This document shows, piece after piece, positions 18,084 to 27,182 of a stretch of DNA of 64,000 nucleotides; the stretch's first letter is position 1, and each line of letters opens with the position of its first letter. The notes under the pieces were generated by a model. It did no database searches. It was not told where the DNA came from and worked only from the letters and a program-made list of their open reading frames with translations. This stretch comes from Rhizobium sp. CIAT894 (GTDB lineage Bacteria > Pseudomonadota > Alphaproteobacteria > Rhizobiales > Rhizobiaceae), in contig NZ_CP020947.1 in assembly GCF_000172795.2 (NCBI RefSeq), positions 995,001 to 1,059,000 on the forward strand, given 5' to 3'. Both the position numbers and the translations under genes were made by a program.

Positions 18084-18530
18084 TTATTGTTCCGGCAGGA
18101 TGATCTTCTGCTTGGTGGTATTTTTGACCGGCTTCTCGCCGGGCACATGCGACATGGTGCGGGTCGTGCTTTTCAGGGCGCTGCCATCGGTGCTGGTCTT
18201 GGTGCGGGACTTGCTGAACGTTCCCTGGTCGACGGCCTGGGCCTTGGTCTGGGCCTTGAGCTTGTCGCCATTGTTGTCGTTGATATGGGTCTTGCTTTGC
18301 GCCTTGCCGTCGACGGTGGCCGCACTTCCCCCCGATCCGATCGAAGATGTCGCGCCGCCATCGGTGCGGCAGGTGCCCGCCGTTCCCACCGAGCTTGCCG
18401 ATGTGCCTCCGGCCGAAGCGCTTCCACCCGTTCCTACAGTTCCGGCCGCGTTGCACTCCTCTGCAAAAACGGCCGAGCTCGACGCGAGCAGCGCGATGGC
18501 AGCGGCTGTGATAAAGTTGAGATATTTCAT
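18084..18530 (-). CDS. exported Gly/Ser/Thr-rich repeat protein (148 aa)
   Basis: A Sec signal peptide (about 1-23, ending AVFA) leads into EECNAAGTVGTGGSASAGG, then degenerate repeats SSVGTAGT and SSIGSGGSAATV. These are the same VGTGGSxAGG unit that is repeated eight times in the protein encoded at 18934-19506. The C-terminal half is Lys/Thr/Gln-rich and probably unstructured. It follows the 113-aa gene by 9 bp. No enzymatic motif is seen; a secreted structural or surface role is inferred. Confidence 0.7.
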   Translation of the reverse strand: MKYLNFITAAAIALLASSSAVFAEECNAAGTVGTGGSASAGGTSASSVGTAGTCRTDGGATSSIGSGGSAATVDGKAQSKTHINDNNGDKLKAQTKAQAVDQGTFSKSRTKTSTDGSALKSTTRTMSHVPGEKPVKNTTKQKIILPEQ

Positions 18531-18539
18531 CGTCCTCTC

Positions 18540-18881
18540 CTATTTCGTCGGTTTCGTCAGCGAGCAGGTTCCGTCGGAGCGTTTTGTAATGACGGTGCCG
18601 TCAGGCCTTGTGATGCTCGCCGTGGAAAAACTGTCGACGCTTCCCGATCCGGCCGAGGAGCCGGCGATGGCGGATGAGGAGGAGGAGCCGGCCGAGCCGC
18701 TGCCTGATGTGGTCGACGACGAAACATGGCCGTTGCCGGCTGTCACCGTGGTGGATGTATCGCCGGCCTGGGACTGGACGATGGTGCATGTCGTTCCGTC
18801 GTCGAGCTTGATTTCCTCGGCCATGACATATCCGGCGACCAGAACCAGCGACGCGGTTAGTGCGATTGAAAGTTGGGTCAT
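18540..18881 (-). CDS. exported Ser/Gly-rich small protein (113 aa)
   Basis: The signal peptide MTQLSIALTASLVLVAGYVMA is followed by EEIKLDDGTTCTIVQSQAGD and a long Ser/Gly/Ala tract, then a short folded-looking tail containing ITRPDGTVITKRSDGTCSL. One Cys on each side of the tract could form a disulfide. Middle gene of three leftward genes for exported Gly/Ser-rich proteins; the spacings to its neighbours are 52 and 9 bp. Function unknown. Confidence 0.65.
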   Translation of the reverse strand: MTQLSIALTASLVLVAGYVMAEEIKLDDGTTCTIVQSQAGDTSTTVTAGNGHVSSSTTSGSGSAGSSSSSAIAGSSAGSGSVDSFSTASITRPDGTVITKRSDGTCSLTKPTK

Positions 18882-18933
18882 TGTCTTATCTCCAAGGGTT
18901 TGGCCGACGCCGCAACGGCGCCGGCCGACAGCG

Positions 18934-19506
18934 TCAGCAACCCTTGGTGCCGGCGGCGTCTTTCTTCACTTGGCCGGGTGCGCAGCCCTTCTTGCCCTTG
19001 CTGTCGTGCGAAGTTCCGGCAGCACTGCCGCCGGTGCCGACGGTGCTGCCAGTCTTGTCTCCGTCAGCAGACGAAGCGCCGGTTCCGACGCTCGAGGCAG
19101 AGTTGGCATCGCCCGAACCTGCGGCAGAGCCTCCGGTGCCGACGCTGCTGCTCGACGTGCCGCCGCCGGCCGACGAGCCGCCGGTGCCGAGCGTCGAAGC
19201 AGAACCGGAGCCGGACCCTGAGCCCGCGGCAGAGCCACCGGTGCCGACGCTGCTGCTCGACGAGCCGCCGCCAGCCGACGAGCCGCCGGTGCCGAGCGTC
19301 GAGGACGAGCCGGAATTGCAGTTGGTTGCGCCGGCAGGGCAAGTGCCTCCGGCAGAGCTGCCACCAGTACCGATGGTGCTGCTCGCAGTTCCGCCGCCAG
19401 CCGACGAACCGCCGGTGCCGACCGTGCTTGACGATTGAGCAAAGCCAGTCACCGCAGTGCCGGCGAGAAAGGCCGCTGCCAATGCCAGCTGTGTTACCTT
19501 CATCAT
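18934..19506 (-). CDS. exported octameric VGTGGSSAGG-repeat protein
   Basis: A 190-aa protein. The signal peptide ends around AVTGFA and is followed by eight copies of a 16-26-residue unit with core S-(T/S)-(V/I/L)-GTGGS-(S/A)-AGG, separated by Ser/Gly spacers. One spacer carries a Cys pair (CPAGATNC). The tail is basic with two Cys: GKKGCAPGQVKKDAAGTKGC. ATG 19506 lies 8 nt after GGAGG; the second ATG at 19503 is also possible. The repeated coding sequence is visible at DNA level as degenerate copies, so unit number may vary between strains. No known family recognised. Confidence 0.75.
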   Translation of the reverse strand: MMKVTQLALAAAFLAGTAVTGFAQSSSTVGTGGSSAGGGTASSTIGTGGSSAGGTCPAGATNCNSGSSSTLGTGGSSAGGGSSSSSVGTGGSAAGSGSGSGSASTLGTGGSSAGGGTSSSSVGTGGSAAGSGDANSASSVGTGASSADGDKTGSTVGTGGSAAGTSHDSKGKKGCAPGQVKKDAAGTKGC

Positions 19507-19746
19507 GGGGTATTCCTCCGTTTGTTTTTGAGCCGCTTTCGCATCCGCAGCGGATGGAGAGCTGCCTGACAAACTTCGGTTACACCCCACTGTTCCTCTC
19601 CTAAGCCCTCAGTCGGATAGGCGCCCCGACCTTGGTCTGATGCCTCATCGCGATCGGGCTGTGCCAGCGCCGCCATTCTGCGACGGCGCGACACATTGCG
19701 GGTTCGCGGGCTCGATCGTAGTATGGCCGGCAAGAGGAGAGGGACC

Positions 19747-19992
19747 ATGAGGCTGTCAGCTCTTGTTCCATCGGCGGCAGCCGCAGCGCTGCTATTTGCC
19801 TTCACATCCGCCGACGTCGCCGCCAAGGGCGGCAACCACAGAAGCTGTGCAGAGCTGCAGGCGATGATGGATCATGGTCTGACCGGCGGAAAACATGCCG
19901 GCGAGGGGCCCAAAAAGAGGGCAAAGATCGAAAAGAAGATGAGGAAGAAGGGCTGCTCGACGTCACCTGATCTGGCAGCCTCCTCTATCTGA
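19747..19992 (+). CDS. small exported basic protein (81 aa)
   Basis: The signal peptide (MRLSALVPSAAAAALLFAFT, cleavage near DVAA) precedes a short basic mature part with two Cys, KGGNHRSCAELQAMMDHG and GPKKRAKIEKKMRKKGCST. AGGAG precedes the start (ATG 19747). Divergent from the Gly/Ser-repeat cluster across a 240-bp gap with no clear promoter. The paired-Cys, Lys-rich tail resembles the tail of the 190-aa repeat protein, hinting at a shared role, which is speculative. Confidence 0.55.
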   Translation: MRLSALVPSAAAAALLFAFTSADVAAKGGNHRSCAELQAMMDHGLTGGKHAGEGPKKRAKIEKKMRKKGCSTSPDLAASSI

Positions 19993-20012
19993 TCGTCCGA
20001 GGCCTGATTTGC

Positions 20013-20699
20013 TCACGCATCGACCGGAAACAGCCTCAGGAACTGCCGGTCGCCTTCCGGAGAAAACATGATCGAGCGGCTTTCCGCCGTGCGTCGCGCC
20101 CACCCCTTGTCGAGGAAGCTTGAGAGCAGCGCCTTGCCGAGGCTGCCGGCGAGGTGCGCCCGCCTTTCGCTCCAGTCGAGGCAGGAGCGGCAGAGCGGCC
20201 GGCGTGAGGATCTGAGATCGCCGACATCGATGCCGATGCATTTGAGATCGTTTTCGCCCTTTTCGGTCAGCGCCAGACCCTCTCCGACCGCGTCGATCGC
20301 GCCTGATGCAATCAGGCTGTCGAGCATGCGCACGCCGTAATCGCCGGCCAGATGATCGTAGCAGATGCGCGCCTTGCGCAGCGCCGGCTCCTTTGGCCCC
20401 GGCCGGTGGCGCAGATGCCCGCGCCCGGCGGCAAAACCCATCATGCTTTCGATCAGCCGGGCGGCGGCCTCGTCGGCGAGCGTGAAATAACGGTGGCGCC
20501 CCTGTTTGCGCTGGGCAAGCAGCCCGCCGGCTTCGAGCTTGGCGAGATGGGTGCTTGCCGTCTGCAGCGTGATGCCGCCGACGCCGGCAAGCTCGGTCGC
20601 CGTCAACGCGCGGCCGCCGGTCAGCGCCGCCAGCATGTTGGCCCGCGCCGGATCGCCGATGAGCGCGCCGATCTGCGCAATGTCAGGACCTTCCTTCAT
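20013..20699 (-). CDS. ArsR-family winged-helix regulator (228 aa)
   Basis: The N-terminal ArsR HTH (residues about 8-85: IGALIGDPARANMLAAL ... TLQTASTHLAKLEAGGLLAQ) is fused to a C-terminal region with CRSCLDWSERRAHLAGSLG, a layout typical of metal-independent ArsR regulators of about 230 aa. The Cys pair CRSC is not at the classical ArsR metal site. Divergent from the NIPSNAP/ABM pair with a short inverted repeat directly at its start, so it likely represses that pair. Confidence 0.85.
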   Translation of the reverse strand: MKEGPDIAQIGALIGDPARANMLAALTGGRALTATELAGVGGITLQTASTHLAKLEAGGLLAQRKQGRHRYFTLADEAAARLIESMMGFAAGRGHLRHRPGPKEPALRKARICYDHLAGDYGVRMLDSLIASGAIDAVGEGLALTEKGENDLKCIGIDVGDLRSSRRPLCRSCLDWSERRAHLAGSLGKALLSSFLDKGWARRTAESRSIMFSPEGDRQFLRLFPVDA

Positions 20700-20700
20700 A

Positions 20701-20718
20701 CTTCGATCGTAACCGAAG
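20701..20718. promoter_or_regulatory. probable ArsR operator
   Basis: CTTCG (20701-20705) and CGAAG (20714-20718) form an inverted repeat with an 8-bp spacer immediately upstream of the ArsR start and 50 bp before the NIPSNAP start. This is the right place for autoregulation and for control of the divergent genes. Confidence 0.45.
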
Positions 20719-20768
20719 CATCGCCGTCAGGCAATGTGCGAAAACGGGCAGGCACAAAGGAGAAACCG

Positions 20769-21098
20769 ATGATCACCTGCTTCATCCGCTATCAGATCGA
20801 CCCCTTCAAAAAGGAGGCCTTTGCCGAATATGCCCGCAACTGGGGCCAGGCAATCCCCCGGAACGGCGCCGACCTGGTCGGCTATTTCGGCCCGCACGAG
20901 GGCTCGGCGACGACGGCCTACGGCGTCTACAATATCGAAAGCCTCGCCGCCTACGAGGCCTATCGCGCCAGCCTGGCCGCCGATCCGCTCGGCCGCGACA
21001 ATTACGAATTTGCCAGGCGCGAAGGCTTCATCCTTAGGGAAGACCGCATCTTCCTGAAAAATGTCTCCGCCCCTCACACCAAGCTGGTGATGCCATGA
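20769..21098 (+). CDS. NIPSNAP family protein
   Basis: A 109-aa ferredoxin-like (dimeric alpha/beta barrel) protein: MITCFIRYQIDPFKKEAFAEY, YFGPHEGSATTAYGVYNIES and a C-terminal LREDRIFLKNV. The start follows AAAGGAG. It overlaps the next gene as ATGA. NIPSNAP and ABM proteins are structurally related small barrels; the pair may act on the same reactive metabolite under the divergent ArsR regulator, but no substrate can be named. Confidence 0.85.
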   Translation: MITCFIRYQIDPFKKEAFAEYARNWGQAIPRNGADLVGYFGPHEGSATTAYGVYNIESLAAYEAYRASLAADPLGRDNYEFARREGFILREDRIFLKNVSAPHTKLVMP

Positions 21099-21445
21099 TC
21101 GCCGTCATTTTCGAAGTCGTGCCCTATATGGGCGAACGCCACAAATATCTCGACCTCGCCGGCGAGCTGCGATCCGAACTCGAAAAGATCGACGGCTTTA
21201 TCTCGATCGAGCGGTTCGAGAGCCTGACCAACCGCGGCAAGCTGCTGTCGCTCTCCTTCTTCCGCGACGAGGAGGCCGTCCGACAATGGCGCAACCTCGA
21301 AGCCCATCGCGCCGCCCAACAGGCCGGCCGCGGCGGCATCTTCGCCGATTACCGCCTGCGCATCGCCAGCGTCCTGCGCGATTACGGCATGTTCGAACGC
21401 GACGAGGCGCCGGCCGACAGCCGTAGCGTTCACGATGCGGCGTGA
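21095..21445 (+). CDS. antibiotic biosynthesis monooxygenase (ABM) domain protein
   Basis: A 116-aa single ABM domain: MIAVIFEVVPYMGERHKYLD, IDGFISIERFES and LLSLSFFRDEEAVRQWRNLE are the strand/helix/strand elements and the Trp-containing helix of the family. Such proteins are cofactor-free monooxygenases or haem-degrading-like barrels; specificity is unknown. Translationally coupled (ATGA) to the NIPSNAP gene. Confidence 0.85.
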   Translation: MIAVIFEVVPYMGERHKYLDLAGELRSELEKIDGFISIERFESLTNRGKLLSLSFFRDEEAVRQWRNLEAHRAAQQAGRGGIFADYRLRIASVLRDYGMFERDEAPADSRSVHDAA

Positions 21446-21528
21446 GGTCGAGAGCGAGCGCATCCCGCGCGGTCGCCAGGCTGGCGCTGTGAAAACTGCA
21501 ACTGGCGTAACCCGTTCGAACTATACGC

Positions 21529-22245
21529 GTGACAACGAATTTGTTTCGTCTATCGATTGCTTTTGACAGGCCGCGGGGAGCCTTTCGATCGGAGATTTAC
21601 ATCGTGGTTCAGGAAAGCCAGCTAGCACGAAAAAAACGCAACTGGCCAGTTTCTTTCAATTTCCTGTCGTACGGCCCTGTTGAACAGCGCCGAAATTACA
21701 GCAAAGTTTTGTTTGTAGCGCTCTGCTTTTTGAGTATCTCAGCCAGTGCTGCAACCTCGAAGCAGAAAGAGTGCTCGGCATATTGGTTGAGGATGTGGGA
21801 TACTCGCTCTGATCCACAAAAATGGTCATATGTAGATCTGTCTTATTATGCAGAATTTGGAGCTCATCCAAATATACCAGGATTTTCCTCAAGAGAGATA
21901 TCGGTGTACCTTGCGGCATTGGCAATCAAGAACAAGCAAGGGCTGGATCTTACTTTGCGGAGCATATCGTTGGAGGCCATGGATAAGTCTCACAGGGCAG
22001 GCTCCATGCGCTTTGTGATAGCGCGGTTCTTCGGATTGAGCTTGCCGGATTGGGAGGGCCATAATCGTCCTGACCGATGTGTTTTCTCGCAATCCAGCGC
22101 GTGCCTCGAGCGACTAACGCGTCGCCTGTTGCCGAAAGCTGAAAAGATACGGCAATTCCTGGAGACCGCTGTTCGATCTGGGAACATCGGAGACGTTCCG
22201 TGCGAAGGTGGAATCGAGTACTTTGACCGTCCGCGATTGCGCTGA
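21529..22245 (+). CDS. hypothetical exported protein in AT-richer DNA
   Basis: The frame opens with GTG at 21529 and ends at 22245 (238 aa), but the true start is uncertain. A convincing hydrophobic signal (NYSKVLFVALCFLSISASA) begins only about residue 56, so a later non-ATG start is likely. The mature part has several Cys and no motif I know. Base composition is clearly more AT-rich than the neighbours and codon use is unlike them, suggesting recent acquisition. No operon partner. Confidence 0.55.
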   Translation: MTTNLFRLSIAFDRPRGAFRSEIYIVVQESQLARKKRNWPVSFNFLSYGPVEQRRNYSKVLFVALCFLSISASAATSKQKECSAYWLRMWDTRSDPQKWSYVDLSYYAEFGAHPNIPGFSSREISVYLAALAIKNKQGLDLTLRSISLEAMDKSHRAGSMRFVIARFFGLSLPDWEGHNRPDRCVFSQSSACLERLTRRLLPKAEKIRQFLETAVRSGNIGDVPCEGGIEYFDRPRLR

Positions 22246-22419
22246 CTGGCTTGTAGAGTGGACAGGTTTTAGCATTGCTCGTTCAGCCGCCTGGCAGCCG
22301 GCCATTCCCGCTCGCTCACCCGACCGCCGGCGCAATAAATTCCCGAAATCGGCCACCCCTTCAGGCTTTGGTAACTAAGTTGCGTAACCATAACGGAGAG
22401 TTAAGCGTAGAGCGTATGA

Positions 22420-23574
<1,155 letters not shown>

Positions 23575-23639
23575 GCAGCACCTTCGCGGGATCGAAATAG
23601 CTTCTTCCGGTTTCCTCCAGTTGCGGAAGAAGGCCAAGG

Positions 23640-23675
23640 CGCCCGGGGCTCGAACCCCGGGCGTCTTCTATTTTC
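23640..23675. terminator. intrinsic terminator between ccrM and the NTF2-like gene
   Basis: CGCCCGGGG (23640-23648) pairs perfectly with CCCCGGGCG (23655-23663) around a 6-nt loop, followed by TCTTCTATTTTC. It lies between convergent genes and would terminate ccrM. Confidence 0.7.
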
Positions 23676-24039
23676 AGAAGTCTTTGTAGTCGGTGACATC
23701 GACGCGGGTGATGCGGCCTTCCGCATTGAAGGTGATCGTTTCCTCGCCCTCGCGGATCAGCGGCTTGCCCGTCTTGCTATGGGTGGCGCGGAGCGACCAG
23801 ACAGCCCGGCCGGACAGCGGCGTCAGGGTCTCGACAAGCGAATTTTCCGCCGTCTGATCGGGATAGTCATCGAAATACTGCCGGAAGGCGGCCATGATCT
23901 CGCTGCGGCCGGCAAGACTGCCGACGCCGTTCGAGACATAGGTGGCGTCCTCGGCGAAATAGGCCTCGATCGTGGGGAAATCGAGGGCGTTGATCGCGGC
24001 GTGGAAGCGCTCGATTTCCTCTGCCGGGTCGAAAGCCAT
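23674..24039 (-). CDS. NTF2-like / SnoaL-like domain protein
   Basis: A 121-aa cone-shaped alpha+beta barrel protein: IERFHAAINALDFPTIEAYF, AEDATYVSNGVGSLAGR and EIMAAFRQYF are the typical helices and first strand. Family members are isomerases, hydrolases or ligand-binding proteins; no catalytic residues stand out. It ends a leftward unit mutY - HAD - NTF2 with a 4-bp gap to the HAD gene. Confidence 0.8.
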   Translation of the reverse strand: MAFDPAEEIERFHAAINALDFPTIEAYFAEDATYVSNGVGSLAGRSEIMAAFRQYFDDYPDQTAENSLVETLTPLSGRAVWSLRATHSKTGKPLIREGEETITFNAEGRITRVDVTDYKDF

Positions 24040-24043
24040 GGCC

Positions 24044-24664
24044 TCAGACCTTCACGCCGTAAGCGGCAAGATCGCCGCGCAGCTTGTCGGCGCCCGAAAA
24101 CAGCACCGCATTCCAGCCGAACGCCCTGGCGCCTTCGACATTAACAGGCGCATCGTCGATGAAGATCGTCGCCTTCGGATCGAGGCCGAAGCTCTTCGTA
24201 TGGTTCTCGTAGATCGCCAGATCCGGCTTGATCAGGCCGACATCGCCGGAAACGGTGACGCCGCGCGGCAGCTTGAGGAAGGGAAAGCGCTCTTGCGCCT
24301 CGCGGAAGGTGTCGGAGGCGAAGTTGGTCAGCATCGTCACGTCGCGGCCCTCGGCGATCAGCCCTTCCAGGATGGCGACGCTGTCGTCATAGGCGTGCGG
24401 CACCATTTCGTGCCAGTATTTGCGGAAGGCGCGGATATGCTCTTCGCGGGCAGGGTGCTCCGCAATCAACAGCGCCTCGGCCTCTTCCCAGGTGCGGCCG
24501 CGGTCCTGCTCGATGTTCCAGTCGTGGGTGCAGATATTGGCGAAGAACCAGTTGCGTTCCGTCTCATCGGGAATGAGGCGGGCGAAGGGAAGATGCGGAT
24601 CGTAATGAATAAGAACTTTGCCGATGTCGAAAACGATGTGTCTTATCTCAGTGGTCATGATCAT
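24044..24664 (-). CDS. HAD-IA family hydrolase (YihX-like)
   Basis: A 206-aa HAD protein. Motif I reads IVFDIGKVLIHYD: the nucleophile Asp is present but the usual second acidic residue is Gly, as in the YihX-type FDLGNV pattern. MLTNFASD gives motif II, KPDLAIY motif III and FIDDAPVNVEGA motif IV. Likely a sugar-phosphate phosphatase. Its ATG overlaps the mutY stop as ATGA (24661-24664), which fixes the start; an ATG two codons in is the alternative. Confidence 0.85.
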   Translation of the reverse strand: MIMTTEIRHIVFDIGKVLIHYDPHLPFARLIPDETERNWFFANICTHDWNIEQDRGRTWEEAEALLIAEHPAREEHIRAFRKYWHEMVPHAYDDSVAILEGLIAEGRDVTMLTNFASDTFREAQERFPFLKLPRGVTVSGDVGLIKPDLAIYENHTKSFGLDPKATIFIDDAPVNVEGARAFGWNAVLFSGADKLRGDLAAYGVKV

Positions 24665-25764
24665 GCCTTGGATGTTTTGAACGCGAGAGGAATAGCCGCT
24701 GCGATCGCTTTTTTCATGACGGTCGGCAAGGCCTGCGCCTCAAGATTTGTAACCGGCTCCCACCATTCGTCATTCGTCGCGTTTCCGATCTGTGGTTTGG
24801 CGGCGATCGCCACCCGCCAGATCGACAGCCGGAGCTCGAAATGGGTGAAGACATGGATGACGGTGCCACAGGCCTGCCAGGCTGCATCGAAGGGTGCGGC
24901 GGTGACTGAGGTCTCGCCGTCGAGGCGCGCCGTCCACCCTGTCGTCGGTACCTCGCTCATGCCGCCGAGCAGGCCGCTTTCGGCGCGCCGCCTGAGCAGG
25001 ATCTCGCCATCCTCCGTCACCGCGATGAAGGCCGCGCCGTGGCGCACCGGCTTTTCCTTCTTCGCCGCCTTGACCGGAAAGAGCTCGGGATCGGAAAGCC
25101 TCAGCGCCTCGCAGGCGCCGCGGAACGGACAGAGCGAACAGGTCGGCCGCTTCGGTGTGCAGATCGTCGCGCCGAGATCCATCATCGCCTGGGCGAAATC
25201 GCCGGGCCGATCGGCGGGCGTCAGCCGCGCCACCTTTTGCTTCATTGTAGGCTTTGCGGCCGGCAGCGGTGTGTCGATCGCATAAAGCCTGGAGATCACC
25301 CGCTCGACATTGCCGTCCATCACAGCCGCCTGCCGGTTGAAGGCGATGGCGGCGACGGCGGCCGCCGTATAATCGCCGATGCCGGGCAGCGACTTCAGCC
25401 CTTCCTCGGTATCGGGAAAGACGCCGCCATGCTCTTTCGCCACCGCCTCGGCGCATTTCTTCAGGTTGCGGGCCCGCGCGTAATAACCGAGCCCGGCCCA
25501 GGCCGCCATGACGGCGTCGTTTTCGGCGGCCGCAAGATCGGTCACCTCGGGCCAGCGCTGCAGAAACCTGGAGAAATAGGGTTTGACCGCCTGCACCGTC
25601 GTCTGCTGCAGCATCACTTCCGACAGCCAGACGTGATAGGGATCGGGCTTGACGCCGCCGGCCGCCATGCCGGGCGAAACGCGCCAGGGCAGATCGCGAT
25701 GGTGGCGGTCGTACCAGTCGAGCAGGGGCTTTGCGGAGGGCGTGTCGGGTGTGGTGATCGTCAT
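24661..25764 (-). CDS. mutY: A/G-specific adenine glycosylase
   Basis: A 367-aa base-excision repair enzyme removing A opposite 8-oxoG. The catalytic Glu region is VWLSEVMLQQTTVQAVKPYF, the helix-hairpin-helix LPGIGDYTAAAVAAIAF, and the Fe-S cluster is the perfect C-x6-C-x2-C-x5-C CTPKRPTCSLCPFRGAC. The C-terminal NUDIX-like lesion-recognition domain is present. The start at 25764 (MTITTPDTPSAK) is chosen over 25896, which adds a leader lacking family similarity. Divergent from the DciA-like gene. Confidence 0.95.
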   Translation of the reverse strand: MTITTPDTPSAKPLLDWYDRHHRDLPWRVSPGMAAGGVKPDPYHVWLSEVMLQQTTVQAVKPYFSRFLQRWPEVTDLAAAENDAVMAAWAGLGYYARARNLKKCAEAVAKEHGGVFPDTEEGLKSLPGIGDYTAAAVAAIAFNRQAAVMDGNVERVISRLYAIDTPLPAAKPTMKQKVARLTPADRPGDFAQAMMDLGATICTPKRPTCSLCPFRGACEALRLSDPELFPVKAAKKEKPVRHGAAFIAVTEDGEILLRRRAESGLLGGMSEVPTTGWTARLDGETSVTAAPFDAAWQACGTVIHVFTHFELRLSIWRVAIAAKPQIGNATNDEWWEPVTNLEAQALPTVMKKAIAAAIPLAFKTSKA

Positions 25765-25871
25765 GATTTGCCGGGATCGGGGGAAGTGCCTATACTTGGC
25801 GAAGCAATGCCGCGCGATCAAGTCGCTCCCGCCAATTCCCTGTGCGATTGGTAGGGTGCCCAAGGTTTTCG

Positions 25872-26369
25872 ATGAGTTATCCACGCAAAGGTGCAAAGCA
25901 GATTTCCGAGCTGGCGAATGGGCTGATCGATCCCGTCCTTGCGCGGCGCGCCGGCATCAACACGGCGCTGCTCGGCTCCTGGGACGAAATCGCCGGCGAG
26001 GATTTCGCCGACTGCACCCGGCCGGAAAAGATCGCCTGGGCCCGCGGCGGCAATGAGGAGGGCGGCTTCCGCCCCGGCGTGCTGACGATCGCCTGCGAGG
26101 GCGCGCGCGCACTTTTCCTCACCCATGCCCAAGGCGAACTCATCCAGCGCATCAACAGCTTCTTCGGCTTTTCCGCCGTCCACCAGATCCGCATCGTCCA
26201 GAAGCCGGTCTCCCAAGCCGTCCGCCGCTCCCGCACCCCGCCGCCGCTGAAGGGCGAAGCAGCCCGCAAGCTCGAAGGCATGATGGAAGGCATCGAGGGC
26301 GACAAGCTGCGCCAGGCGATCCAGCGCTTGGGGACCGCGGTGATGGGCAAGCGAGGGAGCGGACGCTGA
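25872..26369 (+). CDS. DciA-like DUF721 protein
   Basis: A 165-aa protein with the DUF721 core: LGSWDEIAGEDFADCTRPEK (Trp-x5-Gly), VLTIACEGARALFLTHAQGE and LIQRINSFFGFSAVHQIRIV. DUF721/DciA proteins interact with replicative helicase DnaB in bacteria lacking DnaC/DnaI; that role is inferred here. It is followed by a Lys/Arg-rich linker and a helical tail. The position between mutY and the dsbA-like gene is standard for rhizobia. Confidence 0.85.
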   Translation: MSYPRKGAKQISELANGLIDPVLARRAGINTALLGSWDEIAGEDFADCTRPEKIAWARGGNEEGGFRPGVLTIACEGARALFLTHAQGELIQRINSFFGFSAVHQIRIVQKPVSQAVRRSRTPPPLKGEAARKLEGMMEGIEGDKLRQAIQRLGTAVMGKRGSGR

Positions 26370-26563
26370 TGAGCAAGATGCCTGAGTTGACCGGTAGCGC
26401 CAAGACCGGCGGCCTAACCCAGGCCAGTGCCGAAAAGATTAGTGCGGTTGAAGGCTTGGTCCTCAGCCCGCGCATGCGCAAGCTCCTCGCCGAGACCAAG
26501 GACCAGCCGCCCGAAGAACGTCGTCAGGCGATCCGTGCACAGTTTGCAGGCAAGCCAGCCTGA
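26369..26563 (+). CDS. 64-aa protein with weak VbhA-antitoxin resemblance
   Basis: The ATG overlaps the stop of the DciA-like gene (TGATG), so it is translationally coupled. The C-terminal half, ISAVEGLVLSPRMRKLLAET followed by PPEERRQAIRAQF, resembles the small VbhA-type Fic antitoxin helix bundle around the EG motif. However, the inhibitory Ser is three, not four, positions before the Glu, and no Fic gene is adjacent. The resemblance is tentative; the gene call itself rests on coupling and composition. Confidence 0.5.
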   Translation: MSKMPELTGSAKTGGLTQASAEKISAVEGLVLSPRMRKLLAETKDQPPEERRQAIRAQFAGKPA

Positions 26564-26613
26564 GCGGAAGTTTGTTCGCTCATGACAATCGAGGCAAACC
26601 GTCTTCCAGGCGT

Positions 26614-26976
26614 TTAGTTTTTTGATCCTGCTTCAACACGCTCGCGAGTGACGACGAATTCGACCCTGCCCGAGACAGACGGATAGGGCTCGCACTGTGT
26701 GATCGCATCAGCGACCAATGGGGCCGCGGTTTTCTCCCATTCGGATGGCGGCGCGCGGAAATTGATGGATAAAAAATCAGCAGAGCCATCTTTGATGACC
26801 GCGACAACCATGAAGTCATAAGCGCTTGGAGTGTCCGCAGGCAGCTTCAAACATTTAAGCATTTTATTGAAGATGATAGTCCCGCTGTCTTCGGAGGCGA
26901 GCGCGCTGGTGACGCTCATGGCCAATATGACAGCAAGGAGCACGTTATAGAGAAAAGTTTTGGTCAAGGAATGCAT
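26614..26976 (-). CDS. exported hypothetical protein (120 aa)
   Basis: The signal peptide (MHSLTKTFLYNVLLAVILAM, cleavage near ALA) is followed by a mature domain of about 93 residues, with two Cys and a C-terminal strand GRVEFVVTRERVEAG. The pattern CLKLPADTPSAYDFMVVAVI with a late ITQCEPYPS resembles TonB C-terminal-like periplasmic folds, but I cannot assign a family. Base composition is AT-richer than the flanking genes. Convergent with the 64-aa gene. Confidence 0.6.
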   Translation of the reverse strand: MHSLTKTFLYNVLLAVILAMSVTSALASEDSGTIIFNKMLKCLKLPADTPSAYDFMVVAVIKDGSADFLSINFRAPPSEWEKTAAPLVADAITQCEPYPSVSGRVEFVVTRERVEAGSKN

Positions 26977-27182
26977 TCAAATTATCCCGCTGAACAGCCA
27001 TCCGAACACTCGATCTAAAGCGTTAACGCCTGTTATTAGACATTGAAAGTCATCCTCCGCTTTTGACCGCGCGCCGCGACCTGCACCACGGCAATCCAGT
27101 TTCGCCGTGGTGGCGTGCGGGGGAGTGGCTGCTAGTTTAAGAATTTCTTGATTCTCCTGATCCATGCGGCATCCATCAGTGG

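Noticed and set aside
18966..19442. Repeated DNA resembling a CRISPR-like array
   Set aside because: The periodicity is explained by codons for the VGTGGSxAGG protein repeats; units and spacers vary in length and there are no cas genes.
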